Positions 1 to 10,870 of a stretch of DNA of 64,000 bases are shown piece by piece. Positions within the stretch are counted from its first letter, which is position 1; each line of letters begins with the position of its first letter. The notes below the pieces were generated by a model, which ran no database searches, was not told the origin of the DNA, and was given only the letters and a program-made list of their open reading frames with translations. The stretch is taken from NCBI GenBank assembly GCA_013407085.1, contig JACCGJ010020065.1:1-64000 (forward strand), read 5' to 3'. The stretch comes from Atriophallophorus winterbourni (taxonomy: Eukaryota > Platyhelminthes > Trematoda > Plagiorchiida > Microphallidae). A program made the translations under genes and the position numbers.

Positions 1-238
1 ACATGAACCGAAATCCATACTGGCGAATAGTTTTAGTTTCCCTGATTTGTCAATTCTTCGACTTTCCTGGATCGTACAACCGGCCCAAACCTCTTGCAAT
101 TTAAACCACAATCTCTCCTTTTCCCCTCCATTTCCTAATCTTTTTTTCAATGTAACTTCGGATTTTTATGTGTTTTTCTTCAATCACACCCACCATCATT
201 CTGAAGAAGTCAATTTATATATATATGAAGGAACTTTC
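1..238. other. AT-rich stretch, no gene recognised
   Basis: Open reading frames here are short, low-complexity and unlike any protein I know. I see no splice-consistent exon. The only structured sequence in the first 600 bases is the tandem duplication that follows. Confidence 0.5.
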
Positions 239-338
239 TTTATTTCGAAAATTTATTTTTACTGTGACAATTATATCTTCACACGCACTTTATTTCGAAA
301 ATTTATTTTTACTGTGACAATTATATCTTCACACGCAC
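239..338. repeat. Tandem duplication, two 50-bp units
   Basis: The 50-base unit beginning tttatttcgaaaatttattt occurs twice head to tail with no mismatch that I can see (239-288 and 289-338). Exact identity suggests a very recent duplication or an assembly artefact. It has no coding potential that I can defend. Confidence 0.85.
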
Positions 339-617
339 TATTTCCTCCATAATTTTTTCCGTTATTTTCTTTTCTTTCAATCCCTGCTCCAGAATTGATC
401 GCATCCCCTTCATTTGATTATTTCGAGGCAATCTAGATGAAATTTTATTACTGTGTGACATTGCGCGAGAAAAAGTTAACTTTCTTACCCTTGTAAATTT
501 ACCATCCTTTATTAATCAGCAAAATGTTCAAAAATTTCGCTTGATAAGGTCATTTTACAATTTATTTATTATTGATAACCTGATCATGTTTTGCATGCCT
601 TGGTTTACCAAGAATAT

Positions 618-620
<3 letters not shown>

Positions 621-673
<53 letters not shown>
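621..673. repeat. (ATT)n microsatellite
   Basis: About 18 uninterrupted ATT units. Read in other frames it gives long poly-Ile or poly-Asn tracts, which are artefacts. It lies exactly at the 3' end of the Penelope-like element on the minus strand, where the reverse transcriptase frame runs into it. Confidence 0.95.
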
Positions 674-674
<1 letters not shown>

Positions 675-2462
675 AGGTATACAGACTGTATCTCGCCAAT
701 TTTTCTCCGATTTTTCGGATGGGTATTTTACTTTCATCAATTGGCGTTTTACAAAACTTTCTGGGTAACCGTGGTCTATGAGCCTTTCGCTAGCTTCACG
801 GTGCGCCTGTTTTCGCTCCCTTTCGTCGCTGCACAAGTGTTCTATCTTGTGGAAAAGGGAACAAGCTATGGAACTGAAGACCTGTCTTGGATGAGCGGAA
901 GTGTATCGTAGTACAGCATCTGTATCGATAGGTTTCCGATAGACAGAAGTTTTTTATTTTCCCGTCTACTTTTTGTGCTAAACAGTCTAAAAATGGAAGA
1001 GTGCCTGTGCAGGATTCCACTTCCTTTGTGACAGTAATACATGGGTCTATTTCATTTAAATAATTAAAGAAGGCCTCTAACTGATCTCGCTTGATGATAA
1101 CAAATGTGTCATCAACATAGCGCCACCATAATTTTGGCTTGAACCCTTCATTGTTAAGGGCTTTGTTCTCAAAATGCTCCATATACATGTTCGCAAGTAC
1201 TGGAGATATCGGTGAACCCATTGCCAACCCTTTTTTTTGTTTATATAATTGCTCATTAAATACGAAGTGGTTCATGCTTAGGCAGATCGATACACCGTTG
1301 ATAATTTGCTGGACGCTCAAGTTTGTGCGATCTGACAAACTGGCATCAGATTCCAAGGCCCGTCTAGCTAGTTGTAACGCACTTGTTGTATCGACGGTGG
1401 TGAACAAAGCGTTCACATCAAAACTAACCATTATTTCATCGTTATCTATTGTTACCGACTTTAAGCGTGCTGCAAAGTCATTTGCGTTCTTGATGAACGA
1501 GGCTGTATTGCCGACTAAAGGTTTCAACAAAAAAGCCAAATGTCTAGCTAACTCGTGCGCAGGTGATCCGATACCGTCGACGATAGGTCTTACAGGAATG
1601 CCTTCTTTATGTATTTTAGGTAGGCCGTAGAACCTAGGAGTTAGAGTCGACTTGGGATACAGGTTATACCACAAACCCTTTCCCAAACTCTCCTTAACAC
1701 CACGCAAATACCTAGAGACTACCGTTTTGCCATTATTCATTACCTTTTTCATTTTACTATTATCTATCCGTTCATAAGGTCCCTATGATAAGTGTACCCC
1801 AACCTTGTCTAAATAGTCGCTTTTTTCAAAATTACCGTTACTTTACCTTTATCAGCCTTAGTAATGGCTATATTTGTATCTTGTTTCAGCGTAAGAAGTG
1901 CTTGTCTTTCGTGTGAATCAAGGTTTGCATCGCCTTGTTCCTGGTTTTTAATGACACCTGCGATACAGTTTCTTACCGCGTCTGCCTGTTCGTTGGGGAG
2001 TGCATTCAATGATCCCTCAATACAGGGGATAAGATCCTCAGCTTTCATAAAACTCTTACTTATGCAGAAATTCAAGCCCTTCTCCAACAATCTTTGTTCA
2101 GCTTGCGAAAGTTGTCGATTAGATAAATTTAAAACACTAGAATACTGGTTGCTAGATAATGACTTATTAGATTTAACTGAAGAACGTTTATTATAAAACT
2201 CAAATAACTTGTTGAACTTACGGTTTTGTCTTTCTTCTATTCGCTCCGTTTGTGTGGCTAAAACCTCCGCGTGTTTTCCACAAATTCTGCAGAAATCCGC
2301 TTCGGATAATTCAACGCGCAGTTTCGACATCATTTTAGAGGCTTTCGATTGAGCGGCCAATAGGGTTTCATTGACCCGGTGGATCCTTTGTTTCAAAAAC
2401 ACTTTGGATGCGCTCGCGGCAGCCTTCGTCGATTTGCGGGAATTATCCGGAGGTTTTACCAC
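674..2462 (-). mobile_element. Penelope-like element, RT domain, frameshifted, endonuclease absent
   Basis: Minus-strand reverse transcriptase in three frames. 2462-1809 is the N-terminal part, Lys/Glu-rich, with the motif NLSNRQLSQAEQRLL typical of Penelope-like RTs. 1752-about 945 is the RT core: FYGLPKIHK, RPIVDGIGSPAHELA, SFDVNALFTTV, KGLAMGSPISPVLANMYM and the catalytic YVDDTF box near 1126-1109. The frame then shifts and continues as YRKPIDTDAVLRYTSAHP and a thumb region down to 674, where it enters the ATT repeat. The family normally carries a C-terminal GIY-YIG endonuclease; it is missing. At least two frameshifts (about 1780 and 945) make this copy inactive. The element class is firm; its subfamily is not determined. 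Confidence 0.9.
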
Positions 2463-2538
2463 CAGATCCCTTGGTATTACGCCCCGCTGCTTGCAACGCT
2501 AAATTGCCGAGACGCGCCTCGGTTTTCTTACTTGTTGG

Positions 2539-2939
2539 TTAACGCGGTACATCATGAGCTGGCCGGCTCTTCTCTTTACGCTGACTTACAACATTGTTGT
2601 TAATTTTTCCCCGATTTCCTTCCACAGATTTTCGTACACCCGTCGACTTATACAAGATTGTTTTGGGCGAGGCCGCAACTTGCGCGTAGGATCTTTGGGT
2701 TGGTTCCTGCAGAGTTGCGCGTAATTGGGAAACTTTCTTATGGTAATTCTCCCTTGCAACTTCTTTGCACTCCATGCAGACCCATTCGAACCATGTATGA
2801 GCTGCATACACGGTGTAATGGCACTTTGTATACTAGAGCAATTCTGGTGCGCCCAGCGCCTGCAGGTACAACACTCGATACCTTTGGCTATATGCTTAAC
2901 ACAGCCAGCCTTTAAACATGGGAAAGTAATGTGAGCCAT
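2539..2939 (-). pseudogene. PHD-like zinc-finger ORF upstream of the Penelope-like RT
   Basis: Two overlapping minus-strand frames, joined by a frameshift near 2790, form one protein. It begins MAHITFPC and has a Cys/His pattern C-x4-C, then CCTC, W-x-H-x2-C, and in the second frame VCMEC, which is the layout of a PHD-type treble-clef finger. A basic, Gln/Arg-rich tail follows. It has the same orientation as the Penelope-like RT about 80 bp further on and could be its accessory ORF. PHD-like fingers are known from ORF1 of CR1-type LINEs, so it could also be a remnant of a different element. Confidence 0.55.
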
Positions 2940-3039
2940 GACGTAGATATATGAAATGGATAGTTATCTTTCAGTAATGCACGTAAAATAGATTGCAATT
3001 TCACAGAATCGGCAAAAATTCGTAATATTTAATCAGAAC

Positions 3040-3290
3040 GTGGGAAATACAACCAAGTTGAACGTACAGCGCAATTTCTAACCCGACTTGTGAATCGATC
3101 AACATTGACAGTTATGTGACGCCGATGTAAATCGTGAAAAAATGACTTACCGGAAAAATTCACGAAGGGTAAATGTATATTGGGCTCAACAATTTGTAGT
3201 GGTCAGTCCAAATTGTAGCACACGAAGGATTCGTGCATCATGTCGGGCTCACCAATTTGTATTAGACTGACCACTACAATAATGTCCCTA
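3040..3290. repeat. Dispersed repeat, left copy, with short inverted repeat
   Basis: This segment resembles 5960-6200: both hold related blocks around taccgga, caatttgta and a cacgaagga/gcgtg stretch. Inside it, gtagtggtcagtc at 3196-3208 is the exact reverse complement of gactgaccactac at 3265-3277. The two copies flank the CR1-like element. The similarity is patchy by eye. Confidence 0.4.
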
Positions 3291-3520
3291 AAATGTATGA
3301 GAAAATGCAAGATTCATGATTCAAGATTTATGGTTAAAAAAGCAAATAGCTGTACAGTACCATAGGATATACGTAAAAATTTTTTAAAAAAAGTCGTTAC
3401 TTGTATAATCATATCCATGTTCTTCAGAGATGAAGCAAAAATAATCCCTAATGGCGACACAGACTGAGGGGAAAAAATCTTTGGATGGACGGTAGTTCCG
3501 TGCGTTGAAAAATATAGACA

Positions 3521-5883
3521 TCAATAGGTAGGGGCAAACGCAGTCGTTCTCAACATAAGGTTTCGTAACCTTTGTTTAAAGATGTCCTCGTTTGCTGAGG
3601 TAACAATATCTGTTGGCAAGCTATTCCACAAGAAGCATACACGAACAGCGAAGAAGTGACGACGCCAATTCAATAATGAGTGTGGGATTTGAAGGGTCAA
3701 AGGGTGGCTGCGTGTGGGACAACCGAACCAAACTTGAAGAGGTGTTTGAGAGGGTGGGATTTCGCGTAGATGATTCGATATGTCAGAGTAAGGGCGTGTA
3801 GCATACGTCTGCGCTCGAGGGTACACAGTCCAAGTCTGGTCTGTCGCTGCTCAAAGGTTAAATCATTCAATCCGGTGACCATTTTAGTTGCCTTGTGATA
3901 AATTCGTTCGAGGAGAGAGATGTTTTTTCCATCCATGGCGTCCAAGCTTGTACAGCGTAGTCAACGACAGGATGTATGTAAGTGTTTAGTAATTTCACGA
4001 GTGAGTGTGGTGGGAAACGTCCGAAAATGCGTTTCAGTAAACCTAGCAAGCTGCACGCACGCTTGTAGCCGGCTTCGCACTGTAGGCTGTTCTTCAAAGT
4101 GCCATACACCAAGATTTCGAGATCTTTTTGTGATGTACTCCATTCAAGCGGGTGGCTGCCAAGTGTATAGGTAAAGGGAAAGGATTTTGCACTTGCGGAA
4201 ATTAAATGGCAGTTTGTTTTTGATTGACCACTGGTGAAGCTTATTCAAATCTCCTTGCAGAAATTGACAGTCCTCGATAAAGTTGACCTTCGTCCAGATT
4301 TTTACATCGTGTGCGAATATAACAAGCTTACATGCTAGTAAGTTCGGTAGATCGTTTATAAATATGAGAAACAGTATCGGACCGAGAACCGAACCCTGAG
4401 GGACTCCGCTCGTGGCTTCAATTGTTCGAGAAGTTTCACCATCTATTCTGACTTTTACTTTGCGTCCAGACAGGTAACTTGTGAACCATGTTAGTAAGTG
4501 TCCGATGCCGCCAACATTCTGCAGCTTCTGAAGCAGTAAGGAGTGATTCACTCTGTCGAATGCTTTAGATATATCCAAAAAACCGGCATGGACGGAACCC
4601 CTTTGGCCTAGTGCTTGCGTCCAGTCATTTAGAGTCGTGAACAAGTTAGACAGGCATGAATATGTTTTTCTAAATCCGTGTTGTGTGAAAGTTATTAGCT
4701 GATGGTTCTCGATATGTTCAACAAGTCGTTAACACACCAGTCATTCCAAAATTTTAGAAACCTCTGAAAGAAGGGTCACGGGGCGGTATTTCGCCGGATC
4801 AGAACGACTGCCCCCTTCGTAGATTGGTGTGATAACACCGGTTTTCAATTTAGTTTGTAGGGTTCCGGTATTCAATGAGTGCCTGAATAGACCACATAGT
4901 GGGTCACAGAGCTCCATCTCGCGTGACTTTAGAACAGCAGGTTTTATTCCATCCTCTCCTGGTGATTTGCATACGTTCAGCCCGCGTAAATGCTTTCGCA
5001 CGACCGTAGGATTAACCTCGATGTTACTAAGGCATTCGACCTGTAGTGGGCGCGGCAAAGTCGTCTACGTTGACATGTTCTTTAGACAAAATACTTGCGC
5101 ATTAAATGATATTGGGGCATCAGCTGTATCCTTGACATTATTTGTCAGTCCGTTCTCTGTCTGGATAGGAAATACACCCGGTTTAACCTTGGTCGCGGTG
5201 TTTACGATAGTGTACAGCAACTTTGGATGTCGTTCCATCTGGTCGATCAACTTCCAATTGTGATATTGCTTGTCTTCTCGAATTAAGGACGTCAACTTGT
5301 TACGAAAATTACGAAAGTGTTCCCAAGATGCGTCTGTTCATGTTATCTTGTGTGCAGCCCATGCGGAATTTCGCATGGCTATCCACTTCCGAGTGCGGCT
5401 TCGGAGTTTGAAGCAAAATGTTCTTGATTTCCTTCTGGGAACACAGGTAGAATTTTCGTCTAGTTTTGTACCGATGTAACTTAACAGACTAGAACAAAGA
5501 GTATCTGCATTCGTAAGATCGAGATGTTTTTCCTCCATAATCGTAATGGCACTGCGAAGGCCGAAGTAATCGACTCTCCTGATAAACTTAACGTCGCCCG
5601 ACGCCCTTCTGGCGTTGCAAACGAATTCGAAGGGCAACACCAGATGGTCACTTAGCCCCAAAGGACTATAATACTGCACTAACTCTACTGCTGTTGCTTC
5701 GGAGGTTAAAACCAGATCTAGTATTGATGGTTCATTGAGGCCCCTTCGTCGAGTGAACGAATGGACATGGTTGTATAGGGGAGTGAAAGTGATTATCTCA
5801 CGGAATTTGAACTCAAGGGATTGCTGAGTATGCACACTTTTGGTGTAGAGATGTGGGGGTTAAAATCACCCATTATTAACAAT
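3521..5883 (-). mobile_element. CR1-like LINE, 5' truncated, decayed
   Basis: Minus-strand pieces in several frames cover the end of an AP endonuclease domain and a whole CR1-type RT. From 5' to 3': GDFN box (about 5872-5861), LSDHLVL endonuclease motif, linker rich in Arg/Lys, SPGEDGIKPAVLK and KYRPVTLLS (RT entry), LDISKAFDRVNHSLL, SGVPQGSVLGPILFLIFIND, then a catalytic box reading VIFAHDVKIW near 4310, and a C-terminal thumb including GRFPPHSLVKLLNTYIHP and LWNSLPTDIV. The family box is F-A-D-D, so the copy has lost one catalytic Asp. Frameshifts at several points and the truncated endonuclease make it a dead insertion. Confidence 0.88.
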
Positions 5884-5959
5884 TAGCATCCTCTAAGGTT
5901 TCCAGCGTTGCGCATTATTTGGGTACAGGAGATAGAAGATTTATCGCGGTAGGCAAAAC

Positions 5960-6200
5960 GCGCACGAAGGTACAGCGGAGCAATCACTGAACACGAATCA
6001 ACGGGGAAGCGTATATCAAGGTCAATTTTTATGTACAGTATAACAATGTTGTTACAGATATGAAAATGTATGACAATACGACGTAACACCGATTTAATCC
6101 AGGAAAATGACGTACCGGATAAATATAGATGCAGGGATATATGTCTCACCAATTTGTATTACATGAAGGATGCGTGTATCACGTCTTAGTCACGAATATG
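5960..6200. repeat. Dispersed repeat, right copy flanking the CR1 element
   Basis: Shares scattered blocks with 3040-3290, including a taccgga-containing block and ctcaccaatttgtatt. It lies just beyond the 5' end of the CR1-like element. It may be the other half of a repeat interrupted by the insertion, or an independent copy. Confidence 0.35.
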
Positions 6201-6930
6201 TAGCAAAAATGAATAATACAATAACGCACTACGAAGTTTGAAGAAAACGCACAGGATATTGAAATGGTATTTCGGCAGCTAGAAACGTTTGCAACGGTAC
6301 AAAGAAGCAGCCCAGTATCACGCGTGAACGGAAAATTGATATGCCGTAGTGTTTAGATGCGTAAAAACAATTTATAGAGACACCCAAACGTGAAAATTAT
6401 TAAGAATGGATGTGCGATGCTCCTAAGAGCATTACACCAACAGAAACTGACTTGCGAACCACGTGGATTCGTGCAACTACTGAACTAAGCTGAAATATAT
6501 CAAAACAAATTAAAATAAATTTAATGACGGATGTGTGAAAAGACGAATTCTTATTAAGGTTTAACGAAATAATTTTCTTTTAACCAATGATATGTGAGAT
6601 TTTGATCAACTGATCACAAATTATCGACCATTTTATAAAATAATAAATTTCAAAAAGCAAAAGTGAAGAGAAACTGCTTTTTCTTTTTCCAGCATCCGGT
6701 AAAACACGGTGCCCTAAATACAATTCGGGTAATATCTTGGCGTCGTGATCGTCGAAGATTTCAAACAGACAAAGAGAAAAAATCGTTTTGGCAATGGTGG
6801 GTGCTTCTCTGCAGATTTCTACCGGAAGAAAATCTGGACGCTCGATTGGCTCGTTAACTACATACTGCAAACAAGGCGCGCAGAGAATCGTTGAGACTTC
6901 GCTCAGCGTTATCTTACCGAAAACCTTCAA
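6201..6930. other. Spacer, no feature recognised
   Basis: No exon, RNA gene or identifiable element. A stretch near 6820-6860 resembles one near 7735-7760 (aaatctgg...gattggct), perhaps another degraded repeat. Confidence 0.4.
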
Positions 6931-6939
6931 TCTTCATCC

Positions 6940-7411
6940 CCTTATACAAAGTAGTCGTGCGGCCTCACTTGGAATACTGTGTTCAATCCTGGGCTCCGTA
7001 CTTTAAAAAAGGATATAGCGTGTCTCGAAAGGGTCCAGCGCCTTGCGACTAGGATGGTTGATGGTCAGTCAGGTAAAACTTATGAGGCTAAACTCGAGGA
7101 CCTCGGTTTGTTCTCACTAAAGAGATGGCGGCTGCGAGGTGACCTAATAGAAGCCTTCAAGATTCTAAAGGGTCTTACGGGTGATAATATTAAGGAAATC
7201 CTTAAACATGCCCCTAAAACAGCTACAAGTGGTAATTCCATGATCTTCTTAAACGTAGGCCCAGGTTGCTGGCACGTGAGCACTTTTTCAGCAACCGTGT
7301 GGTCAACTTCTGGAACAAGCTCCCAGATTGTATAGTAAGCCTCCCAAATGTGTTGAGCTTTAAAAGGGAATTAGACGTCAAATGGTCTATCATATTTCCG
7401 CATATTGTCTA
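6940..7411 (+). mobile_element. CR1-like LINE, 3'-terminal fragment
   Basis: Translates as the C-terminal end of a CR1 RT: VVRPHLEYCVQSWAPYFKK, then after a frameshift DIACLERVQRLATRMV, LEDLGLFSLKRWRLRGDLIE, and, again shifted, NFWNKLPDCIVSLPNVLSFK before a stop near 7411. Only the thumb and tail remain. It is on the opposite strand to the larger CR1-like copy at 3521-5883 and is a separate 5'-truncated insertion. Confidence 0.85.
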
Positions 7412-7463
7412 ATAAAAAACTTTATAAAAAAACAAAAAAACGTATTTTTACATTTTTATCATA

Positions 7464-7560
7464 TCTGTCTAGGCCTGGACAACGTGACAGCAAATTAGCC
7501 CACATGCAGTCTATGACTGTGTTTCACTTTACCTCAACTAGGCTAGTGATTTCATACACC
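7464..7560 (+). repeat. Family A repeat, degenerate copy
   Basis: Contains the family core tctgtctaggcctgg followed by gacagca, cccacatgcagtctatgact and an eroded 3' end gatttcatac. The 3' half is much more diverged than in other copies. Confidence 0.7.
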
Positions 7561-8109
7561 ACACATTGTTCAGGCATATTATTGCATTGTTTTCTGAATA
7601 GCTGACCTCTCACCGTGCTGGTGAAGAGAAACGCTACCTTACTTTCCAGATATTCGGAAACAAGAACGTGTGAACAGCACGAACTGTATACTCGATATCG
7701 GAGTGCCGGGTGCTCAACCGCATACCGTCAAAGGAAATCTGGGCGTGTGATTGGCTCTCAGCCACTTTCAGCCCTGTGCAACTTGAACTTGAACTTTAAT
7801 GTCCTGTGCAAACTGAACTGAAAATAATCAAGTTGAACAAACCGCGCACACATATTATTCGATTTCAAACTCATTTTCGGTCTATTCTAAATTGCGAAAG
7901 TTAGGTTTTGAAAATAGAAGGATATTTAGTCGTTATTCATTTTCTCTGCGAAACAATTATACAATATTTGTTTAACCGCTCTAAGCAACCATATTAATTC
8001 TTGTTTGCTGGAGTCCCGACAATTATGGGCAAGGCTTCTTTGGTAATCAGCGTTCATAAAATTCGATTTTCGCCGTTTTTCATATGTTGATTGTTTACTG
8101 TTCTTTCAG

Positions 8110-8454
8110 AATGCTCCATGGATTGATGATGAACTGAAGAGACTACTGGAAGCTCGTCGAAAGGCCTGGAAAAATTACCGTCGTTTCCCTTCGGGCAACA
8201 CCTTTCAGCGTTATAAAATGCTTCGCGAAATGTGTTTAAATGAAAGGAACCGTAAACGCCAACAGTATCGAGAAATCGCTGAACTAGGCCCAGCTGCTTA
8301 CCCATTTTATCCGGAACCTATTGACCCACGTCATGAGTTCATACCCCTCCACCCCAATCGAATGGTTGATGTCCCTGAACCTGATGATTTTGACGAGGAA
8401 TTTGAGGAGGACTTCGATGAACCTCGTCCACGTCCCTCTATTACTTATTATCCG
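8110..8454 (+). CDS. Unassigned internal exon, 115 codons, phase 0 at both ends
   Basis: An open stretch framed by a pyrimidine-rich acceptor (ttgtttactgttctttcag) and a donor gtaggt. It starts and ends in phase 0, as does the start of the PTB exon at 11465, so it could be spliced to it. The first 55 residues (APWIDDELKRLLEARRKAW, then basic and Tyr/Arg-rich) look like the linker between endonuclease and RT in CR1/RTE LINEs. The rest (PAAYPFYPEPIDPRHEF, then DFDEEFEEDFDEPRPRP) is Pro-rich then acidic and is not LINE-like. The alternatives are a 5' exon of PTB, an exon of another gene, or a partly exonised retroelement. I do not recognise the product. Confidence 0.45.
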
Positions 8455-8839
8455 GTAGGTATTTCAATAAACTTCCGATTTTCTAGTATTTTACATTAAT
8501 GATTAATCCTCGTAGCACGACACAGCTCAACTGCATACAGTATTATGTTGGTAGATATTCACTGAAACACTTATTTTTGAACGGAGTTTTTTATACAGAC
8601 AATAATTTTTCGCCCATACTTGCGCATATTATTAAAAAATAAAAAAAGGTTTTGTTTTTTGTACGGTTTTCTGACCGAAAAGTGGTGTGCAGTATGTTTT
8701 AGATTGCCAAAAATCTGGTGTTTTTGCACTACAATAACTACTAAATTACCTAGACCTATCATGATATCTGAACAGGCTGCTATTCTAAAGCAATATGCAT
8801 TACATTCACGCAAATCGACCATATTGCTTATAGCTACTC

Positions 8840-9200
8840 GAGTGGTGCTGTGGACGACGCTTTGTAACGAAATTCCAAAGAATCTTCATTGAAGCCGACT
8901 TATCCTCCAGGAGGAGATAGTCGCACAAAAGTATGTATAGTATGAAAGCACAAGCCTGATCCAGGCAAAGTGCCGCACAGTCAGACTGCACGTAGGCTAA
9001 GTTAGTGTCAGGTTGCCCAGGCCTAGACATATGAGGAAGAAAAAAGAACAGGAAATGGTAGTGAGACTCCAGCCCGTTTCAGCGTGCAGCTCACTACCTC
9101 TGGCCAATCAATTTAGCACGGTGTTAGCCGCACAGCACAATTGCACATCCGTGCACTGAGTCTGAGCAATCGATGTGGTTTGTTCCAGCGCACAAAAGTA
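8840..9200 (-). repeat. Family A repeat, long copy
   Basis: Reverse-strand copy holding all blocks of the family: the 3' extension (aatcttcattgaagcc, ggaggagatagtcgcac, 8840-8935), the core (gcctgatccaggcaaagtgc to caggcctagaca, 8941-9033), and the 5' body (agtgagactccag, gcagctcactacc, ggccaatcaattt, gttagccgcacagcac). The same order recurs at 16228-16600. Confidence 0.85.
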
Positions 9201-9239
9201 AAAGTAAGCTACTCGTGGCGAGGGAGTGTGCATAATTGC

Positions 9240-9340
9240 CGTTCACACTGGGGCAACTGTCTAGAGGCAAATCTGTTGTATAGACGCGTAACGAACTATC
9301 GATCAATCACGATCGATCGTAAGTGCATATTGTGATTACG
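9240..9340 (+). repeat. Family C repeat fragment
   Basis: The block gatcgatcgtaagtgcatat, preceded by aactatcgatcaa, recurs at 32571-32630. I see no ORF and no terminal structure. Confidence 0.6.
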
Positions 9341-9639
9341 TTAGTTTGTCCTAAGCTCGATGCGTTTTGGTGGGAAACGTAGAAACGTTACAAGGCAGTT
9401 GAATGTTGCCAGGCTTAATGATCTCCCGGTTCAAGTTTGCATCTTTCTGTAGTTCCCAAAAATAGTATCGATGATCAATGGAGTGGGATACAAACCTCTT
9501 TGATAACATCCGCATTGAATAGTTGTGGGCTGACATAACTTGGTTTCTGCGAATTCTCTCAAACTTATTGACCAACGTCGGTTGCTTTCTGCCGATAGCA
9601 TACATGATGCGTCACGAAGGCTTATTAAACGTAAATTGG

Positions 9640-10870
9640 TTGCCACGGTTAATTGGCTACAGAAATGAAATCTGCAGCAGCTGTAGACAATTTCAGAAAA
9701 TTGTTCCAACTCATCAGAACTACTGGAATCGGGCGACCAGGCATCAGTAAGCTGATACGTAAAGCAGATGGCTCGCCCATTTTTAACATGCACAGGCGCA
9801 TAGAGCGATGGGCAGAACATTTTGAGGCACGGTTTAACTGGTCTTCTGCAGCCACTGATTTCGAGGCTACGGCACACTGTAACCCATGATCGATTACTCT
9901 CGAGGCGTCCACACAATCAGAGATTTACAATGTACTCCGAAGCCTTAAGCGCCATCATGCATCAGATGCTGATGCCTTGATACAGTCTTTGTTCAAAGAT
10001 GACGGTTCCGCTCTAGCTTGCGAACTTCGAGCTCTGTTCACCAATATATAGGCTGAGGAACGCGTTCCGATTTCTTGGATCAAATCAGTAATTGCTCCGA
10101 TTTTCAAAAAGTGACGGCGCAAATCCTGTGAAAATCAGTAGCTCCTAAAATTTGGGCATCAGTCTCATTTCAGTAGTTCCTAAAATACTGGCCTCCATCC
10201 TGCTTCACCGATTGAGCACCAAACAGGAAGAGCAAATCCGTGATGAGCAAACAAAGTTTCGTGCCGGTCGATAGTGCGTAGATCAAGTTTTCACACTCAG
10301 TCAGCAACGCCAAGCATTTCGTATACCAACTATCGTGGTATTCCTTGACATAAGAGCGGCATTCGATTCAATCGTTCGCAAACTATCGCCATTCCTTTTT
10401 AACTCCTGGGAGATGACCCTCATGATGCATTAATCCCTGGACCGTCTGGCACTTGAAGCTTCAAGTTTTAAAGACTTACCCAGGAATGGAGCGGCTCTTC
10501 CAAATCTGACTGTGCGCGATGTCAATCTTGAATTGGTCGACAGCTTTGTTTACCTTGGTAGTTGTTTCTCTGCTGGCGGTTGTGTCGAGAACGAGATCTC
10601 ACATCGTGTTCGCAAAGCGGGTGTAGCGTTTGCTAACCTTCGCCACTTGTGGCGTCGACGCGATGTTTCATTCCATAGTATAGGCCGAGTGTACAACGCA
10701 GTGGTGCGTGATACACTACTTTATGGTTGCGAAACCTGGTCTTTCCGAGCGTAAGGTCTCCGTCCACTTATTCGTAAAAGCCGGGAGGAACGACCCGGTG
10801 GCGCGTTGGGCTGAAAAACTCATCGTAGCCTTAGGCTCAGTTGGGTGTATTCATTTGCCTGGGTGGGGTC
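9640..10870 (+). mobile_element. RTE-like LINE (family 2), decayed copy
   Basis: The translation contains AAAVDNFRKLFQLIRTTGIG, RRIERWAEHFEARFNW, then broken RT sequence with many stops, then VDSFVYLGSCFSAGG, ISHRVRKAGVAFANLRHLW and VVRDTLLYGCETWSFRA, the usual end of an RTE-type RT. The RT core between about 9890 and 10510 has several nonsense codons and deletions. Another piece of what looks like the same family is at 27007-27385 on the minus strand. Confidence 0.85.

Noticed and set aside
555..911. Frames with long poly-Asn or poly-Ile tracts
   Set aside because: These are translations of the ATT microsatellite. Only the minus-strand part upstream of the repeat is meaningful, as the Penelope-like RT thumb.
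1139..1630. 163-codon plus-strand frame
   Set aside because: Antisense shadow of the Penelope-like RT, with no family features of its own.
9431..9916. 161-codon minus-strand frame
   Set aside because: It overlaps the sense-strand RTE family 2 remnant, which has clear RT linker motifs. The minus frame is a shadow.
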